Assembly: GCF_034263275.1 (NCBI RefSeq)
Contig: NZ_CP139559.1
Coordinates: forward strand, 2,170,001 to 2,234,000
Direction: 5' to 3'
Length of the DNA: 64,000 bases
DNA from: Mucilaginibacter sp. cycad4
Lineage (GTDB): Bacteria; Bacteroidota; Bacteroidia; Sphingobacteriales; Sphingobacteriaceae
Shown: positions 55,664-64,000 of the stretch, in pieces
How the letters are laid out: every line of letters starts with the position of its first letter
Position numbering within the stretch: the first letter of the stretch is position 1
Made by a program: the position numbers and the translations under genes
Notes under the pieces: model-generated
Told to the model about the DNA's origin: nothing
The model's database searches: none
Seen by the model: only the letters and a program-made list of their open reading frames with translations

Positions 55664-56401
55664 TTACCAAGGGCTTATTTCGGTTGCATCCGTTATATCG
55701 TTACTAAAAAACTTACCGGTTGGTCCATTATCATCAGTTAGTGTATGTTTAATGATAAAAGCAGCTGCACTTTCGATTGTTCCTGTCCCTGCATGATAAT
55801 TGAAGTCCGTTGCAGTAAAACCAGGATCAATTGCATTTACTTTAAAAGGCAAACTTTTTAGTTCATAGGCCAAAAGAATGGTGAAAGCATTCAAAGCTGC
55901 TTTTGAAGCTACGTAAGCAATCGATTTTACATCATAAAATCTCCAACTCGGATCGCTGTGTAAAGTTAAAGACGCGAGACCTGAAGTGACATTGCTGATA
56001 CGTGGACTTTCAGACTTTTTAAGTAGCTCTAAGAAGGTTTGTGTAACACTGATTCCTCCAAAAAAATTGGTATCAAACACCTTATGAATCTCGTTGATAG
56101 GTGTGCCAACGGCAGTTTGAGGCTGAGGTCCGAGTATGCCTGCATTATTTATCAAAATATCCAATTTACCTTTTTCCTTTTCAATAATATTTTTCGCAGA
56201 CAAAATAGTATCAGGTTTAGTAGTATCAATCTCGATCGCCTTGATATTTTTAAAACCATTTTCTTTTAGTTCTTTTATAACTGCGTTTCCCTTTTCAAGA
56301 TCACGACTCCCCAAATAAACAAACAATCCCTTGTTTGAAAGTTGCCTTGCAATTTCCAAACCGATACTTCTGTTGGCTCCTGTTATTAATACTGATTTCA
56401 T
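55664..56401 (-). CDS. short-chain dehydrogenase (carbonyl-reductase-like)
   Basis: 245 residues. SVLITGANRSIGLEIARQLS (cofactor motif), LINNAG near residue 88, and the catalytic YVASKAALNAF with the preceding Ser in NVTSGLAS. The layout fits carbonyl reductase-type SDRs that reduce aldehydes and ketones. It lies 60 bases downstream of the DJ-1-like gene, probably within its transcript, as part of a redox/aldehyde cluster. Confidence 0.9.
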   Translation of the reverse strand: MKSVLITGANRSIGLEIARQLSNKGLFVYLGSRDLEKGNAVIKELKENGFKNIKAIEIDTTKPDTILSAKNIIEKEKGKLDILINNAGILGPQPQTAVGTPINEIHKVFDTNFFGGISVTQTFLELLKKSESPRISNVTSGLASLTLHSDPSWRFYDVKSIAYVASKAALNAFTILLAYELKSLPFKVNAIDPGFTATDFNYHAGTGTIESAAAFIIKHTLTDDNGPTGKFFSNDITDATEISPW

Positions 56402-56461
56402 TTTTCCTTACTTGTTAATGTTAGTTGAATCTGATTGTATTCTAATAGGTTTTGGGTTACT

Positions 56462-57154
56462 TTATTTGTTCAAAAGTATTTTGGACACCTCTTCCCCCAC
56501 ACCTCCTGCCGAACCTGGATTTTGTCCGGTAACTAAGCGACCATCCACGACAACGTTTTTTGACCAATTGGCTGCTCTATTATATAGTGCTCCATGATTT
56601 ATCAATGCTGTTTCCAGAAGAAAAGGAACTATATCCGTAGCTTGCACTTCGGCCTCTTCTTCGTTTGTAAAAGCCGCTACATTTTTACCCGAAACTAAAT
56701 AGGAAGCATCCTTTAATTTTACATTAATCAAGGCAGCGGGTCCATGGCATACTGCAGAAACTACTCCGCCAGTTTCATAAATCTCACGATTTACGCTCTG
56801 GATTTTTTCATTATCCGTAAAATCCCACATGGCGCCGAGACCACCGGCATAAAACACCGCATCATAATTTGAGGATTTGATTGCTTTTATACTTGTAGTG
56901 TTTTTCAATGCTTCCCGGAACTTCGTATTATTCCAATAATGAGTATTTACCGGGTCATTCAAGTCTAAGCTCATAGGATCAATCGGCGGTTCACCGCCAT
57001 TTACAGACGCGAGTTCATATTGTAAACCCGCATTTTCAAATTGCTCCAAAGCATGAGTTAATTCACTAAACCAAAATCCTGTAGGTTGACTGCTTGCGCC
57101 TTTGACATTATTACTGGTAACAACGCAAAGCACTTTTTTAATGATATTATTCAT
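56462..57154 (-). CDS. DJ-1/PfpI family glyoxalase/chaperone-like protein
   Basis: 230 residues. VVTSNNVKGASSQPTGFWFS, AVFYAGGLGAMWDF and the nucleophile Cys in VSAVCHGPAALINVK mark the class I glutamine amidotransferase-like fold of Hsp31-type DJ-1 proteins. These act as glyoxalase III/deglycase. It is preceded by cassette copy 3 and followed by the SDR gene. Confidence 0.9.
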   Translation of the reverse strand: MNNIIKKVLCVVTSNNVKGASSQPTGFWFSELTHALEQFENAGLQYELASVNGGEPPIDPMSLDLNDPVNTHYWNNTKFREALKNTTSIKAIKSSNYDAVFYAGGLGAMWDFTDNEKIQSVNREIYETGGVVSAVCHGPAALINVKLKDASYLVSGKNVAAFTNEEEAEVQATDIVPFLLETALINHGALYNRAANWSKNVVVDGRLVTGQNPGSAGGVGEEVSKILLNK

Positions 57155-57198
57155 TTAGTTTAAATTGTTATGTTAATCCGTCATTTGGATAACAAAAC

Positions 57199-57271
57199 AA
57201 AATTGCATCGAAAGCAAGCTATTCTACGTTGATAAATGATAAAAAAAAGCGTTGACAAGTGTCAACGCTTT
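57199..57271 (-). promoter_or_regulatory. terminator-promoter cassette, copy 3
   Basis: The box AAAATTGCATCGAAAGC (57199-57215) is 44 bases from a perfect 13-bp hairpin (57244-57256 / 57259-57271) that terminates the Crp/Fnr gene. Architecture as in copies 1 and 2. Confidence 0.6.
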
Positions 57272-57298
57272 TGTAAAAATCAAAATTTAAAACAGAAG

Positions 57299-57880
57299 TT
57301 ATTTCATCGCCTGTTTTCTAATTCTGCTTAAAGTTTCTTTGGTTATGCCCAAAAAAGAAGCAATGATATGTTGGGGAAATCGTTGAATAAATTGGGGGTG
57401 GTGGGCAGCAAATTCTTCATAACGTTTTTCCGCCGTATTGCTAATGGTAGAATCTAATCTTCGTTGAGAGGAGATGAAACTTCTTTGGTCCATGAATCTT
57501 GTCATTTGTCCAAATGCAGGCATTTTTTCGATCAGGTCCAGCATATCAGCTACTGTGACAATGAGCAGTTCGGTATCTTCCCAGGCATCAATATTATACT
57601 TCGATGGTGTGAGCATAACAGCACTTTCACGATCGCACGCCCACCAATTTTCAAGGTACAGATAAACAATATGCTCTACACCTTTGGTGTCAACGCTGTA
57701 TTGTCGCATAGCACCTTTTACAATAAAACCAACGTATTTGCTCACATCACCAGACTGCAAAAGGTATTGTTTTTTTCTTAACTTTTTGGGTTGAAAAGCT
57801 CTTATAATCAACGCTTCTTCCTCTTTCGTAAGTGGCGAGGTGGCACGTTGGTTAATATAGGCTATAAGGTTTTCATGCAT
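57299..57880 (-). CDS. Crp/Fnr-family transcriptional regulator
   Basis: 193 residues. A cyclic-nucleotide-binding-like domain (KKQYLLQSGDVSKYVGFIVK, GAMRQYSVDTKGVEHIVYLY) precedes a winged helix ending with IIASFLGITKETLSRIRKQ. No Cys cluster for an Fe-S centre is visible, so it is not a typical FNR. It is the first gene of the cluster and a good candidate to control the three cassettes; its binding site is not known. Confidence 0.92.
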   Translation of the reverse strand: MHENLIAYINQRATSPLTKEEEALIIRAFQPKKLRKKQYLLQSGDVSKYVGFIVKGAMRQYSVDTKGVEHIVYLYLENWWACDRESAVMLTPSKYNIDAWEDTELLIVTVADMLDLIEKMPAFGQMTRFMDQRSFISSQRRLDSTISNTAEKRYEEFAAHHPQFIQRFPQHIIASFLGITKETLSRIRKQAMK

Positions 57881-58249
57881 TGATTATGATTATTTATTAA
57901 CTCAAATATATATTTCATTTTTATAATACTAAACCATCCGGCGACAATATGTACACTATTCCATTAGAACCCCTATTGGTATTATCTTAATTTCACTAAA
58001 ATGCTTAGCTAACTCACGGGCTTACCGAAAAGCTTTTATAGGAAAAAAAACAGCCGGATTCCAGCCGGGTAAGGCCATGTATCAATTAAAGGCATTGGCT
58101 GGTGATGTCGTAAGGAAGTTATAAAGAAAAAACCAATATCTGATTAAAACGGCAAGATGTTTGGAAAAGTGGAAAACATCAGCAATTTCGAATAAATTCA
58201 GTGATGTTGCGATCCCTTAAGTGTTCTTCATTTGTAAAATAAGAGGTTA
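57881..58249. other. gap of about 370 bases with a short gene fragment
   Basis: No intact gene. A plus-strand frame at 58026-58124 reads GKKTAGFQPGKAMYQLKALA then GDVVRKL and stop; it looks like the C-terminal tail of a lost gene, perhaps an oxidoreductase, but is too short to identify. Confidence 0.35.
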
Positions 58250-59098
58250 TTAAAGATTACGGAGAAGGTCGTTATAATAACTGATTTCCTTAATCACCGA
58301 AGGAAGATTACTCGGTCTGACATCTGCGTCGCGCTCAATATATATAAATCCTTTATAGTTTTGTCTTTTCAATTCCTCCAAAACGGCTTTGAAATTTACA
58401 ACTCCTGTACCCAGATCGACATCACGTGCATTTGGATCGTTCATTTGACTGGCATCTTTAAGATGTATGGCGAGGATATGTCCTTGCAATTTCTGTAATC
58501 CGGAGACTGCGTCGACGCCACTTTTTGGCCAATGCCCCAAATCGGGACAAGCGCCGAAATTAGGATGATTCTTAATCGCAGCTAAAACTGAGTCTGGACT
58601 CCAGAAAGCACTTTTTCCTTTCCAATGGTTGTGAATTGCAACTTTAATATGAAAAACTCCGGCTAAACTGTCTATGCTGTCCCAAAGATTCCTGGGAGGT
58701 TCCGCAGTAATGAATTCACATTTTAATTTTTTGGCCTGCAAAAATCCATTCTTCCAGCTATCTAATGAGCTTCCTCCAAAAACATAAACAGACCTGATTT
58801 TTATATGATGCTTATCAAGGTACTTATTAAGCTTTACGAGTCCTTGTTCAGATATTTGTGAAATATACCCTTTCTCTATTTCGTCGCCGATTTTTTGAAA
58901 AGACGCAGCTTCTATGTAATGAACCCCGGCGCTGTCCGATTTACTAATACCTTCTGCCAGTGTAAATCGGTGGAACGTATAAATTTCAACACCAAGCTTC
59001 CATTTGTTACTTACCTGGGAATAATCATTAATCCATGCCACCAAAAACCCACTAGATAACAAAATCGCAATTATGGTATAACTTTTAATTCTTTTCAT
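58250..59098 (-). CDS. sugar phosphate isomerase/epimerase-like protein (exported)
   Basis: 282 residues from ATG 59098 (MKRIKSYTIIAILLSSGFLV), giving a signal peptide; the frame is open 23 codons further but the upstream part is not protein-like. TIM-barrel xylose-isomerase-like domain: HNHWKGKSAFWSPDSVLAA, CPDLGHWPKSGVDAV and HLKDASQMNDP carry putative metal-binding His/Asp/Glu. It probably acts on a sugar or inositol outside the cytoplasm. It lies downstream of the PQQ dehydrogenase. Confidence 0.85.
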   Translation of the reverse strand: MKRIKSYTIIAILLSSGFLVAWINDYSQVSNKWKLGVEIYTFHRFTLAEGISKSDSAGVHYIEAASFQKIGDEIEKGYISQISEQGLVKLNKYLDKHHIKIRSVYVFGGSSLDSWKNGFLQAKKLKCEFITAEPPRNLWDSIDSLAGVFHIKVAIHNHWKGKSAFWSPDSVLAAIKNHPNFGACPDLGHWPKSGVDAVSGLQKLQGHILAIHLKDASQMNDPNARDVDLGTGVVNFKAVLEELKRQNYKGFIYIERDADVRPSNLPSVIKEISYYNDLLRNL

Positions 59099-59330
59099 AT
59101 CGATTAATATGTATTTTCTTTCTGGTTTGGTATATTTCAAACGATCGACCGTATCACCAAATCCCATTGATATTTGAAGTAAACAGGGCAGCTATGATCC
59201 CGGCTGATACGCGGATTTTGCCTCCTATCACGAACCTATCCGTATATGGCAACAACTACGGGAAAGACTGATCATCCCCGCGATCAGTTTTATTTTTTTC
59301 AGTAAAACCCGGTTCGAACCCGCTATTTAC

Positions 59331-61565
59331 TCATTTATTGTCAGGAAGAGCGAAAGCCATATAAGAATCCCCCGAAGGCTTCCCTAACTTTCCTCCGCCA
59401 CAAGCTATTACTAAAAACTGTTTCCCCTGTAATTCATACACGGACGGTGTCGCAAAACCGCAAGCCGGCAAATCAAACTCCCACAATAATTTACCGGTCT
59501 TCTTGTTGAAAGCCCTCATTTTTGAATCGCTTGTTGCCGCTATAAATAAAAGGCCACCAGCTGTAACGGTTGGTCCTCCATAATTCTCGGTTCCTGAATG
59601 TATGCCTTTTGCCTTAAGTTCGGGATAATCTCCCAACGTTTCCTTCCAAACCAGTTCACCGGTGTTTACGTTAATTGCACTTAATGTCCCCCATGGTGGC
59701 GCGACAGCTGGGTACCCCTCTTTTGTTAAAAATTTATTATTTAAACGGGTCAGGTAAGGCATCTTAAACCATTCGTCTTCGGCTTGTCCCGATGGAACAA
59801 ATTTTTTGTTTTGATCCGTCTTGATATCAAGTACAAACGCGGCAATAGCTTTCCGTTGACTTTCAGGCAAGTGGCCGAAACCCGGCATCATTCTTCGTCC
59901 AGCAGCTATAAGTTGCAAGAATTCGGTTTGCTTGTATTTTTTATTGATTGCGATAAGTGATGGAATATTGCCTGCGCCTGATCTATCTGCACCGTGACAT
60001 CCCATGCAATTTGCTATGTATAGTCTTTTTCCGGCCATCCTGATGGTTTCATTAGATGGTGCCGTTTTTCTGGGCTGCTTTATCGCCGCGGGCTGCTTTG
60101 TTCTCACTGATACGATCGGGTTCCCCGTTTCCCGCATGGCCACCGCCCAGGGTACTTCACTTGCGTTTACATAGAGTAGCCCAGTAGTGGGATCATATGC
60201 CGGTCCACCCCATTCAGCACCACCATCGGTACCTGGAAAACTTATCGTTCCCTGCAAGGAGGGAGGATTGAACATATTTCCGGTATTGTACCCCGCGAGC
60301 TTTTCTTTAATCATCTCATAGGAAGATGCCGGAACAATATTATTGAGGTCTTTTTCTAAAAAAACCTGACGAACGAAAGGTTTTGGAAGCGTTGGAACCG
60401 GCTGTGTGGGTGATAATTTCTCTCCCAGCAATCCACTCACCGCCGGTACCGGTTTTTCCTCAACCGGGTAAATTGGCAAACCGGTGTTTCTATCAAGGAT
60501 AAAAACGAAGCCGGTTTTAGTGACTTGAGCTACAGCATCTATTTTTTTTCCACCTTTTGTTATTGTTAATAATACCGGAGCAGTTGGCAGATCCCTGTCC
60601 CAAACATCATGATGTACTGTTTGAAAATGCCAGATACGCTTTCCTGTCGCTGCATTTAACGCAACCAGGCAATTAGCGTAAAGGCTATTACCTGTTCTTC
60701 TGCCACCATAGTGATCAAAAGAAGCCGAACCAATGGGGGCAAATAAAATCCCCTTTTGTTCATCCAGGCTAAAACCAGCCCATGAATTGGCGCCTCCAAT
60801 ATGCTTATATGCTTCCTTATCATCCCATGTGTTATACCCATACTCTCCCGGTTGTGGTATAGTATGAAATATCCAGCGTAACGCTCCGGTGTGTACATCG
60901 TAAGCTCTGATATGACCGGGTGCCGCTGCTGCATCTTCTGATACTCTTGTACCTACAATGATCAAATTTTTATAAATAGTGCCGGGACTGGTTGATGCTA
61001 CGTAAAGATTCTTTACATCTCGGCCTAAGTTATCATGTAAATCAATCTTTCCTGATTCACCAAAACTGGTAACGGGTTTCCCCGTAGAGGCATTAATACA
61101 ATATAGATTTGACGATGCTGAATAAAAGATCCTTTGATCATTCTCTCCTCCCTTGTAGTAAGTGACTCCACGACAAACATTCATATTAAAAAAAGCACCC
61201 ACCGGACCTTCTGACTTCACCGGCACCGGATCAAATGACCACCTTTCTTTGCCTGTTGCAGCGTCCACCGCAAATAATTTTAACTTCGGGGATACCCCAT
61301 ACAAAATCCCATCAATGATTATCGGATTTACCTGTATCTGTGTAAGGTTACCAGCATCTTGCGTATGGTATTGCCACGCTACCTGCAGTTTTGAAACATT
61401 GTTGGTATCAATGTCCGTTAAAGAAGAATAATGATTATGCTCATTATTCCCGCCGTAAACTTTCCATCCTTGATATGACTTTTCATTATCTGGCTTAAAT
61501 GAGACGTGGATCATCAAAATACATAGGATAACGAATCCGGTTCCTATAAAGTAATACGCTTTCAT
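59331..61565 (-). CDS. PQQ-dependent dehydrogenase with cytochrome c domain
   Basis: 744 residues, signal peptide/anchor MKAYYFIGTGFVILCILMIH. An eight-bladed beta-propeller quinoprotein that oxidizes sugars or alcohols in the periplasm, passing electrons to the quinone pool. WSFDPVPVKSEGPVGAFFNM-type blades and the W-motif GVVYDPTTGLLYVNASEV region are visible; a cytochrome c module, IANCMGCHGADRSG (CxxCH near residue 520), is inserted near the C-terminus, with axial Met candidates in RRMMPGF. No PQQ biosynthesis genes are in the window. Substrate unknown. Confidence 0.9.
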   Translation of the reverse strand: MKAYYFIGTGFVILCILMIHVSFKPDNEKSYQGWKVYGGNNEHNHYSSLTDIDTNNVSKLQVAWQYHTQDAGNLTQIQVNPIIIDGILYGVSPKLKLFAVDAATGKERWSFDPVPVKSEGPVGAFFNMNVCRGVTYYKGGENDQRIFYSASSNLYCINASTGKPVTSFGESGKIDLHDNLGRDVKNLYVASTSPGTIYKNLIIVGTRVSEDAAAAPGHIRAYDVHTGALRWIFHTIPQPGEYGYNTWDDKEAYKHIGGANSWAGFSLDEQKGILFAPIGSASFDHYGGRRTGNSLYANCLVALNAATGKRIWHFQTVHHDVWDRDLPTAPVLLTITKGGKKIDAVAQVTKTGFVFILDRNTGLPIYPVEEKPVPAVSGLLGEKLSPTQPVPTLPKPFVRQVFLEKDLNNIVPASSYEMIKEKLAGYNTGNMFNPPSLQGTISFPGTDGGAEWGGPAYDPTTGLLYVNASEVPWAVAMRETGNPIVSVRTKQPAAIKQPRKTAPSNETIRMAGKRLYIANCMGCHGADRSGAGNIPSLIAINKKYKQTEFLQLIAAGRRMMPGFGHLPESQRKAIAAFVLDIKTDQNKKFVPSGQAEDEWFKMPYLTRLNNKFLTKEGYPAVAPPWGTLSAINVNTGELVWKETLGDYPELKAKGIHSGTENYGGPTVTAGGLLFIAATSDSKMRAFNKKTGKLLWEFDLPACGFATPSVYELQGKQFLVIACGGGKLGKPSGDSYMAFALPDNK

Positions 61566-61735
61566 TTTTTATTGTGTAATTGAAATGATTCTAATGCCAT
61601 TTGGCAATACCGATCTATATTGGTGTTCGGAATTAAATTCCAGACGAACAAATGTGCTTTATTTCCGCTGATATACCCTCCTTGACCTACCCCTACCTTC
61701 TCCTGCCTTCCTGAAGAAATCAATTGATTACTGGC

Positions 61736-64000
61736 CTACCTGATAATTTTTTGAGATGACTTCATCACATGCCCGACATATTTAAATTTATTTTCACCCG
61801 ACACCAATGGATAAGCTACTCCTTTCCATATCAAGATTCCGGAAGTTTCTGACGGTAGAACAATATTAATATCCTGATAATTGGCTTTATGCAGGTATTT
61901 AACTGAAATTTTTCCTTTAGGGTGCGGGATCTCACCGCCGATATCATTCCACGAGCTGTTTCCCAAATGTGGTTCAATTTTAACTTTTGTGAATCCAGGG
62001 GCATAACTATCTATCCCCAAAACAGTTCTGTAAAATTCTATATTCGGACTTGCGCCCCAGGCGTGGCAGTCGGACCGGGTGTAATCGAGGTCTGAAGTTT
62101 CCGCCCAGGTGGTCAAACCGTTAGAAATATTCTTACGCCAGATATCCAGCCAATTCATATAATCATTACCCAGCCCCGCTTTCACAAGCGCCTGGTGCAA
62201 ATAGTATTTAAAATAGATAGTACACGCAGTTAATGACGAATCTTTTAATATTTTTTTGCTGATTGCCAGCCATTCCGACTTATTTCCGAGACCAGCAAGA
62301 ATCGCAAGCGAATTGGTGTGCTGAGAAAACAGATCCTTATCTTCATTATCTGCATAAAGTTGTTTGAAACGGTCCCAATAATGCTCGCGGATGGACTTTT
62401 TAAGCTGCTCGGCTTTACCTTTGTATAATGTTGCAAATGACGCCAACCCGAGCTTCGCTTCCATATCTGCAGCAAGTTGATAAGCCAGCAATAGCTGTAG
62501 GTCTAAAATCGCAGAGCCGCCGGATTTCCCGATGGGCGGCACCCCCTGCTTCCAGTTTTTACCCTTCGCCCAGTCTACAAAATTCCAATAAGGCACATTT
62601 CTTAAAGATCCGTCTGCCTGCTGGTACCTGTTAAAGAAATCGAGCACGGACCTTTCGCCGGGCAGCTTATCCTTGATAAAATCATTATCTGGGCGGTACA
62701 TCCAATAATCATGAAGAACCCCTATATACCAAAGTGAAAAGGTTGAAATAACCTGAGGGGTAAAAGAAGGGTGTCTGCTAAAAGTAAGGCCTTCCGCGAT
62801 ACGGGAATGGTCCATCTGATTGATCGCATTCCGGGCAAGGCGGTCGTCGCCGCTGTTATAATAGGAGATCAGGGCTTGTATTCGTGTATCCCCAATATAT
62901 TGGAGCTGTTCGTAATAAGGGCAATCCATATACGTTTCCAAAGCATCAAGCCTTGCCGTACGCCAGCCGATATCGAGTATCTTCTTCATTTCTTCGTCTT
63001 CCGTTTCCAGGCTGGAATTCAAACGGAACGGGTAAGCGGTAAAAGTGCCGAATATATCATCGATTATGAGCGGACTATCCTGCGTAAACACGCTTAACCG
63101 GATATACCGGAAGGTCCTCCAGTAGCGGGTTTCAAAAGTTTGGCCTTCAGAACCATCCGAAACGATACTGTCCCGTCTTCCTGCGATCACCTTCCCCTGT
63201 ATTTGGTTACGGTTACCCTTTTTGCCCCCGAATGCATTCAACTGATCAAAAGGGGCTTCAGCATAAGTGAGGGAAATACCGGCATCTTTTCCACCGCTAA
63301 ATTTTAAAGTTAAATATGCAGTGGTCAGGAAAGTCTGATCAAGCAATAAAGTTGCATAAGTATGAGGCGGGATCGTAACCGCCTTTTTAACAAGGGGAAA
63401 TGAATCCGGTAAAGGAATACCTTCGGCATTCCTCAGTGCCGGAGTCCGTTGTAAAGTCCGTTCCATCTGCGGAAGGGAAGATCGGACCAACATCCAACCA
63501 GCTGCGTCTGGAGTGCCTTTTGGTTTTCCCCGGTCAATCGATTTTGCAGCAGGCCAGTCGTTATCATCAAAAGCAGGCTCCAACCATCCTTTTGTCATTT
63601 TCTTCATATCAACGATTTCGCCCGGATCAACGATATACCAGGCCGGGTAGCCAATGCCGGGTAGCGGCGAATAGGCAGCGCTCCTCAAACATTTCCACGA
63701 ACGCCCCGAATTGACTACCGATTCAGCCGGGCCCTCTCCCTGTATGATAAAAGCGGTTCTCAGCGAAATTTGGGCCTCGGGCCGGTAGTCCCCATCGTTC
63801 CAAACAATCGCGCATACATCGTTTACTCCCCGGCTTAAATACGGAGCGAGGTCAACGGTTTCATAATTCCAATAGAATAAGTCCCCCCGTGCAGGACCGA
63901 TGGAAACCAGCGTGCCATTTACATATAATTTATACCGGTTATCAGCAGAAACTTTAACCATGAATGCTTCAGGCTTCGTAATGAGTTCAATTTTTTTCCT
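61736..64000 (-). CDS. alpha-L-rhamnosidase (GH78), 5' end beyond window
   Basis: At least 755 codons; an internal ATG at 63961 is not the start because the frame continues upstream to the window edge (RKKIELITKPEAF precedes it). KLYVNGTLVSIGPARGDLFY is the N-terminal GH78 beta domain, YMDCPYYEQLQYIGDTRIQA the catalytic (alpha/alpha)6-barrel 'DCP...GD' motif, and DCHAWGASPNIEFYRTVLGI the conserved C-terminal block. It removes L-rhamnose from plant or bacterial glycans. With the PQQ dehydrogenase and isomerase it fits a glycan-use locus continuing to the right. Confidence 0.92.
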   Translation of the reverse strand, partial: RKKIELITKPEAFMVKVSADNRYKLYVNGTLVSIGPARGDLFYWNYETVDLAPYLSRGVNDVCAIVWNDGDYRPEAQISLRTAFIIQGEGPAESVVNSGRSWKCLRSAAYSPLPGIGYPAWYIVDPGEIVDMKKMTKGWLEPAFDDNDWPAAKSIDRGKPKGTPDAAGWMLVRSSLPQMERTLQRTPALRNAEGIPLPDSFPLVKKAVTIPPHTYATLLLDQTFLTTAYLTLKFSGGKDAGISLTYAEAPFDQLNAFGGKKGNRNQIQGKVIAGRRDSIVSDGSEGQTFETRYWRTFRYIRLSVFTQDSPLIIDDIFGTFTAYPFRLNSSLETEDEEMKKILDIGWRTARLDALETYMDCPYYEQLQYIGDTRIQALISYYNSGDDRLARNAINQMDHSRIAEGLTFSRHPSFTPQVISTFSLWYIGVLHDYWMYRPDNDFIKDKLPGERSVLDFFNRYQQADGSLRNVPYWNFVDWAKGKNWKQGVPPIGKSGGSAILDLQLLLAYQLAADMEAKLGLASFATLYKGKAEQLKKSIREHYWDRFKQLYADNEDKDLFSQHTNSLAILAGLGNKSEWLAISKKILKDSSLTACTIYFKYYLHQALVKAGLGNDYMNWLDIWRKNISNGLTTWAETSDLDYTRSDCHAWGASPNIEFYRTVLGIDSYAPGFTKVKIEPHLGNSSWNDIGGEIPHPKGKISVKYLHKANYQDINIVLPSETSGILIWKGVAYPLVSGENKFKYVGHVMKSSQKIIR

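Noticed and set aside
59305..59325. GGTTCGAACC, a T-loop-like sequence that could be a tRNA or attR
   Set aside because: No acceptor, D or anticodon arm around it and no match with the tRNA-Lys 3' end.
50400..64000. Right attachment site of the element as a copy of the tRNA-Lys 3' end
   Set aside because: No repeat of GTTCGAATCTCTCCGGGG was found by eye; serine integrases may need only a very short core, so the right end stays open.

Overview
The window is an AT-rich stretch of a Bacteroidota chromosome, most likely Sphingobacteriaceae and probably Mucilaginibacter or a close relative. The pointers are gene content (DUF3822 beside rsmD, the futalosine menaquinone genes mqnA and mqnE, paired TPR proteins beside gyrA, Bacteroidota lipoboxes), the near absence of Shine-Dalgarno sequences in chromosomal genes, and the intergenic repeats. 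This is inference from the sequence alone; no marker rRNA is present. Two genes are cut by the window edges: a FemAB/GNAT-like protein on the left and a GH78 rhamnosidase on the right.

Region 1-42 kb is ordinary core chromosome. It holds an exopolysaccharide-type glycosyltransferase; gyrA with two TPR genes; hemF, an MFS carrier, a cold-shock protein and a 1-Cys peroxiredoxin; a trehalose block (GH15 enzyme facing a fused OtsA-OtsB); mqnA, a histidine phosphatase and mqnE. A sulfur amino-acid block follows: a trans-sulfuration enzyme, then a SAM-I riboswitch, a tiny cysteine-tailed leader ORF, metY, metX and hom. Then come clpB, a sensor kinase, a RecD/Dda-like helicase, DUF3822-rsmD, a DeoR regulator, two Nudix enzymes, coaD, pyrE and an unusual ABC-F protein.

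Region 41.9-50.4 kb is a mobilizable element beside tRNA-Lys(CTT). A large serine recombinase reads its last codons from the antisense strand of the tRNA. Cargo follows: a HEPN-like protein with a coupled 42-residue ORF, and a zinc-finger protein with a RES-like (ADP-ribosyltransferase-fold) protein. A 33-residue membrane peptide is driven by a textbook E. coli-type sigma-70 promoter. Next are a hairpin-rich oriT candidate, MobC, a MOBP relaxase, three small proteins and a DUF932 protein. No right-hand attachment site was found by eye.

Region 50.4-58 kb is an accessory redox/stress cluster on the minus strand: a frameshifted TetR regulator, a GC-rich cupin, pirin, NmrA-like and SDR oxidoreductases, a DJ-1/PfpI protein and a Crp/Fnr regulator. 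It contains a decayed chimera of a GMC oxidoreductase and an SnoaL-like protein, and three near-copies of one terminator-plus-promoter cassette. Region 58-64 kb is carbohydrate-related: a sugar isomerase-like protein, a PQQ dehydrogenase with a cytochrome c domain, and the rhamnosidase.

Best candidates for new biology: the SAM riboswitch plus poly-cysteine leader; the zinc-finger/RES and HEPN cargo; the sigma-70-driven membrane peptide; the ABC-F protein with one dead ATP site; and locus-specific 'shuffled-word' hairpins between genes.
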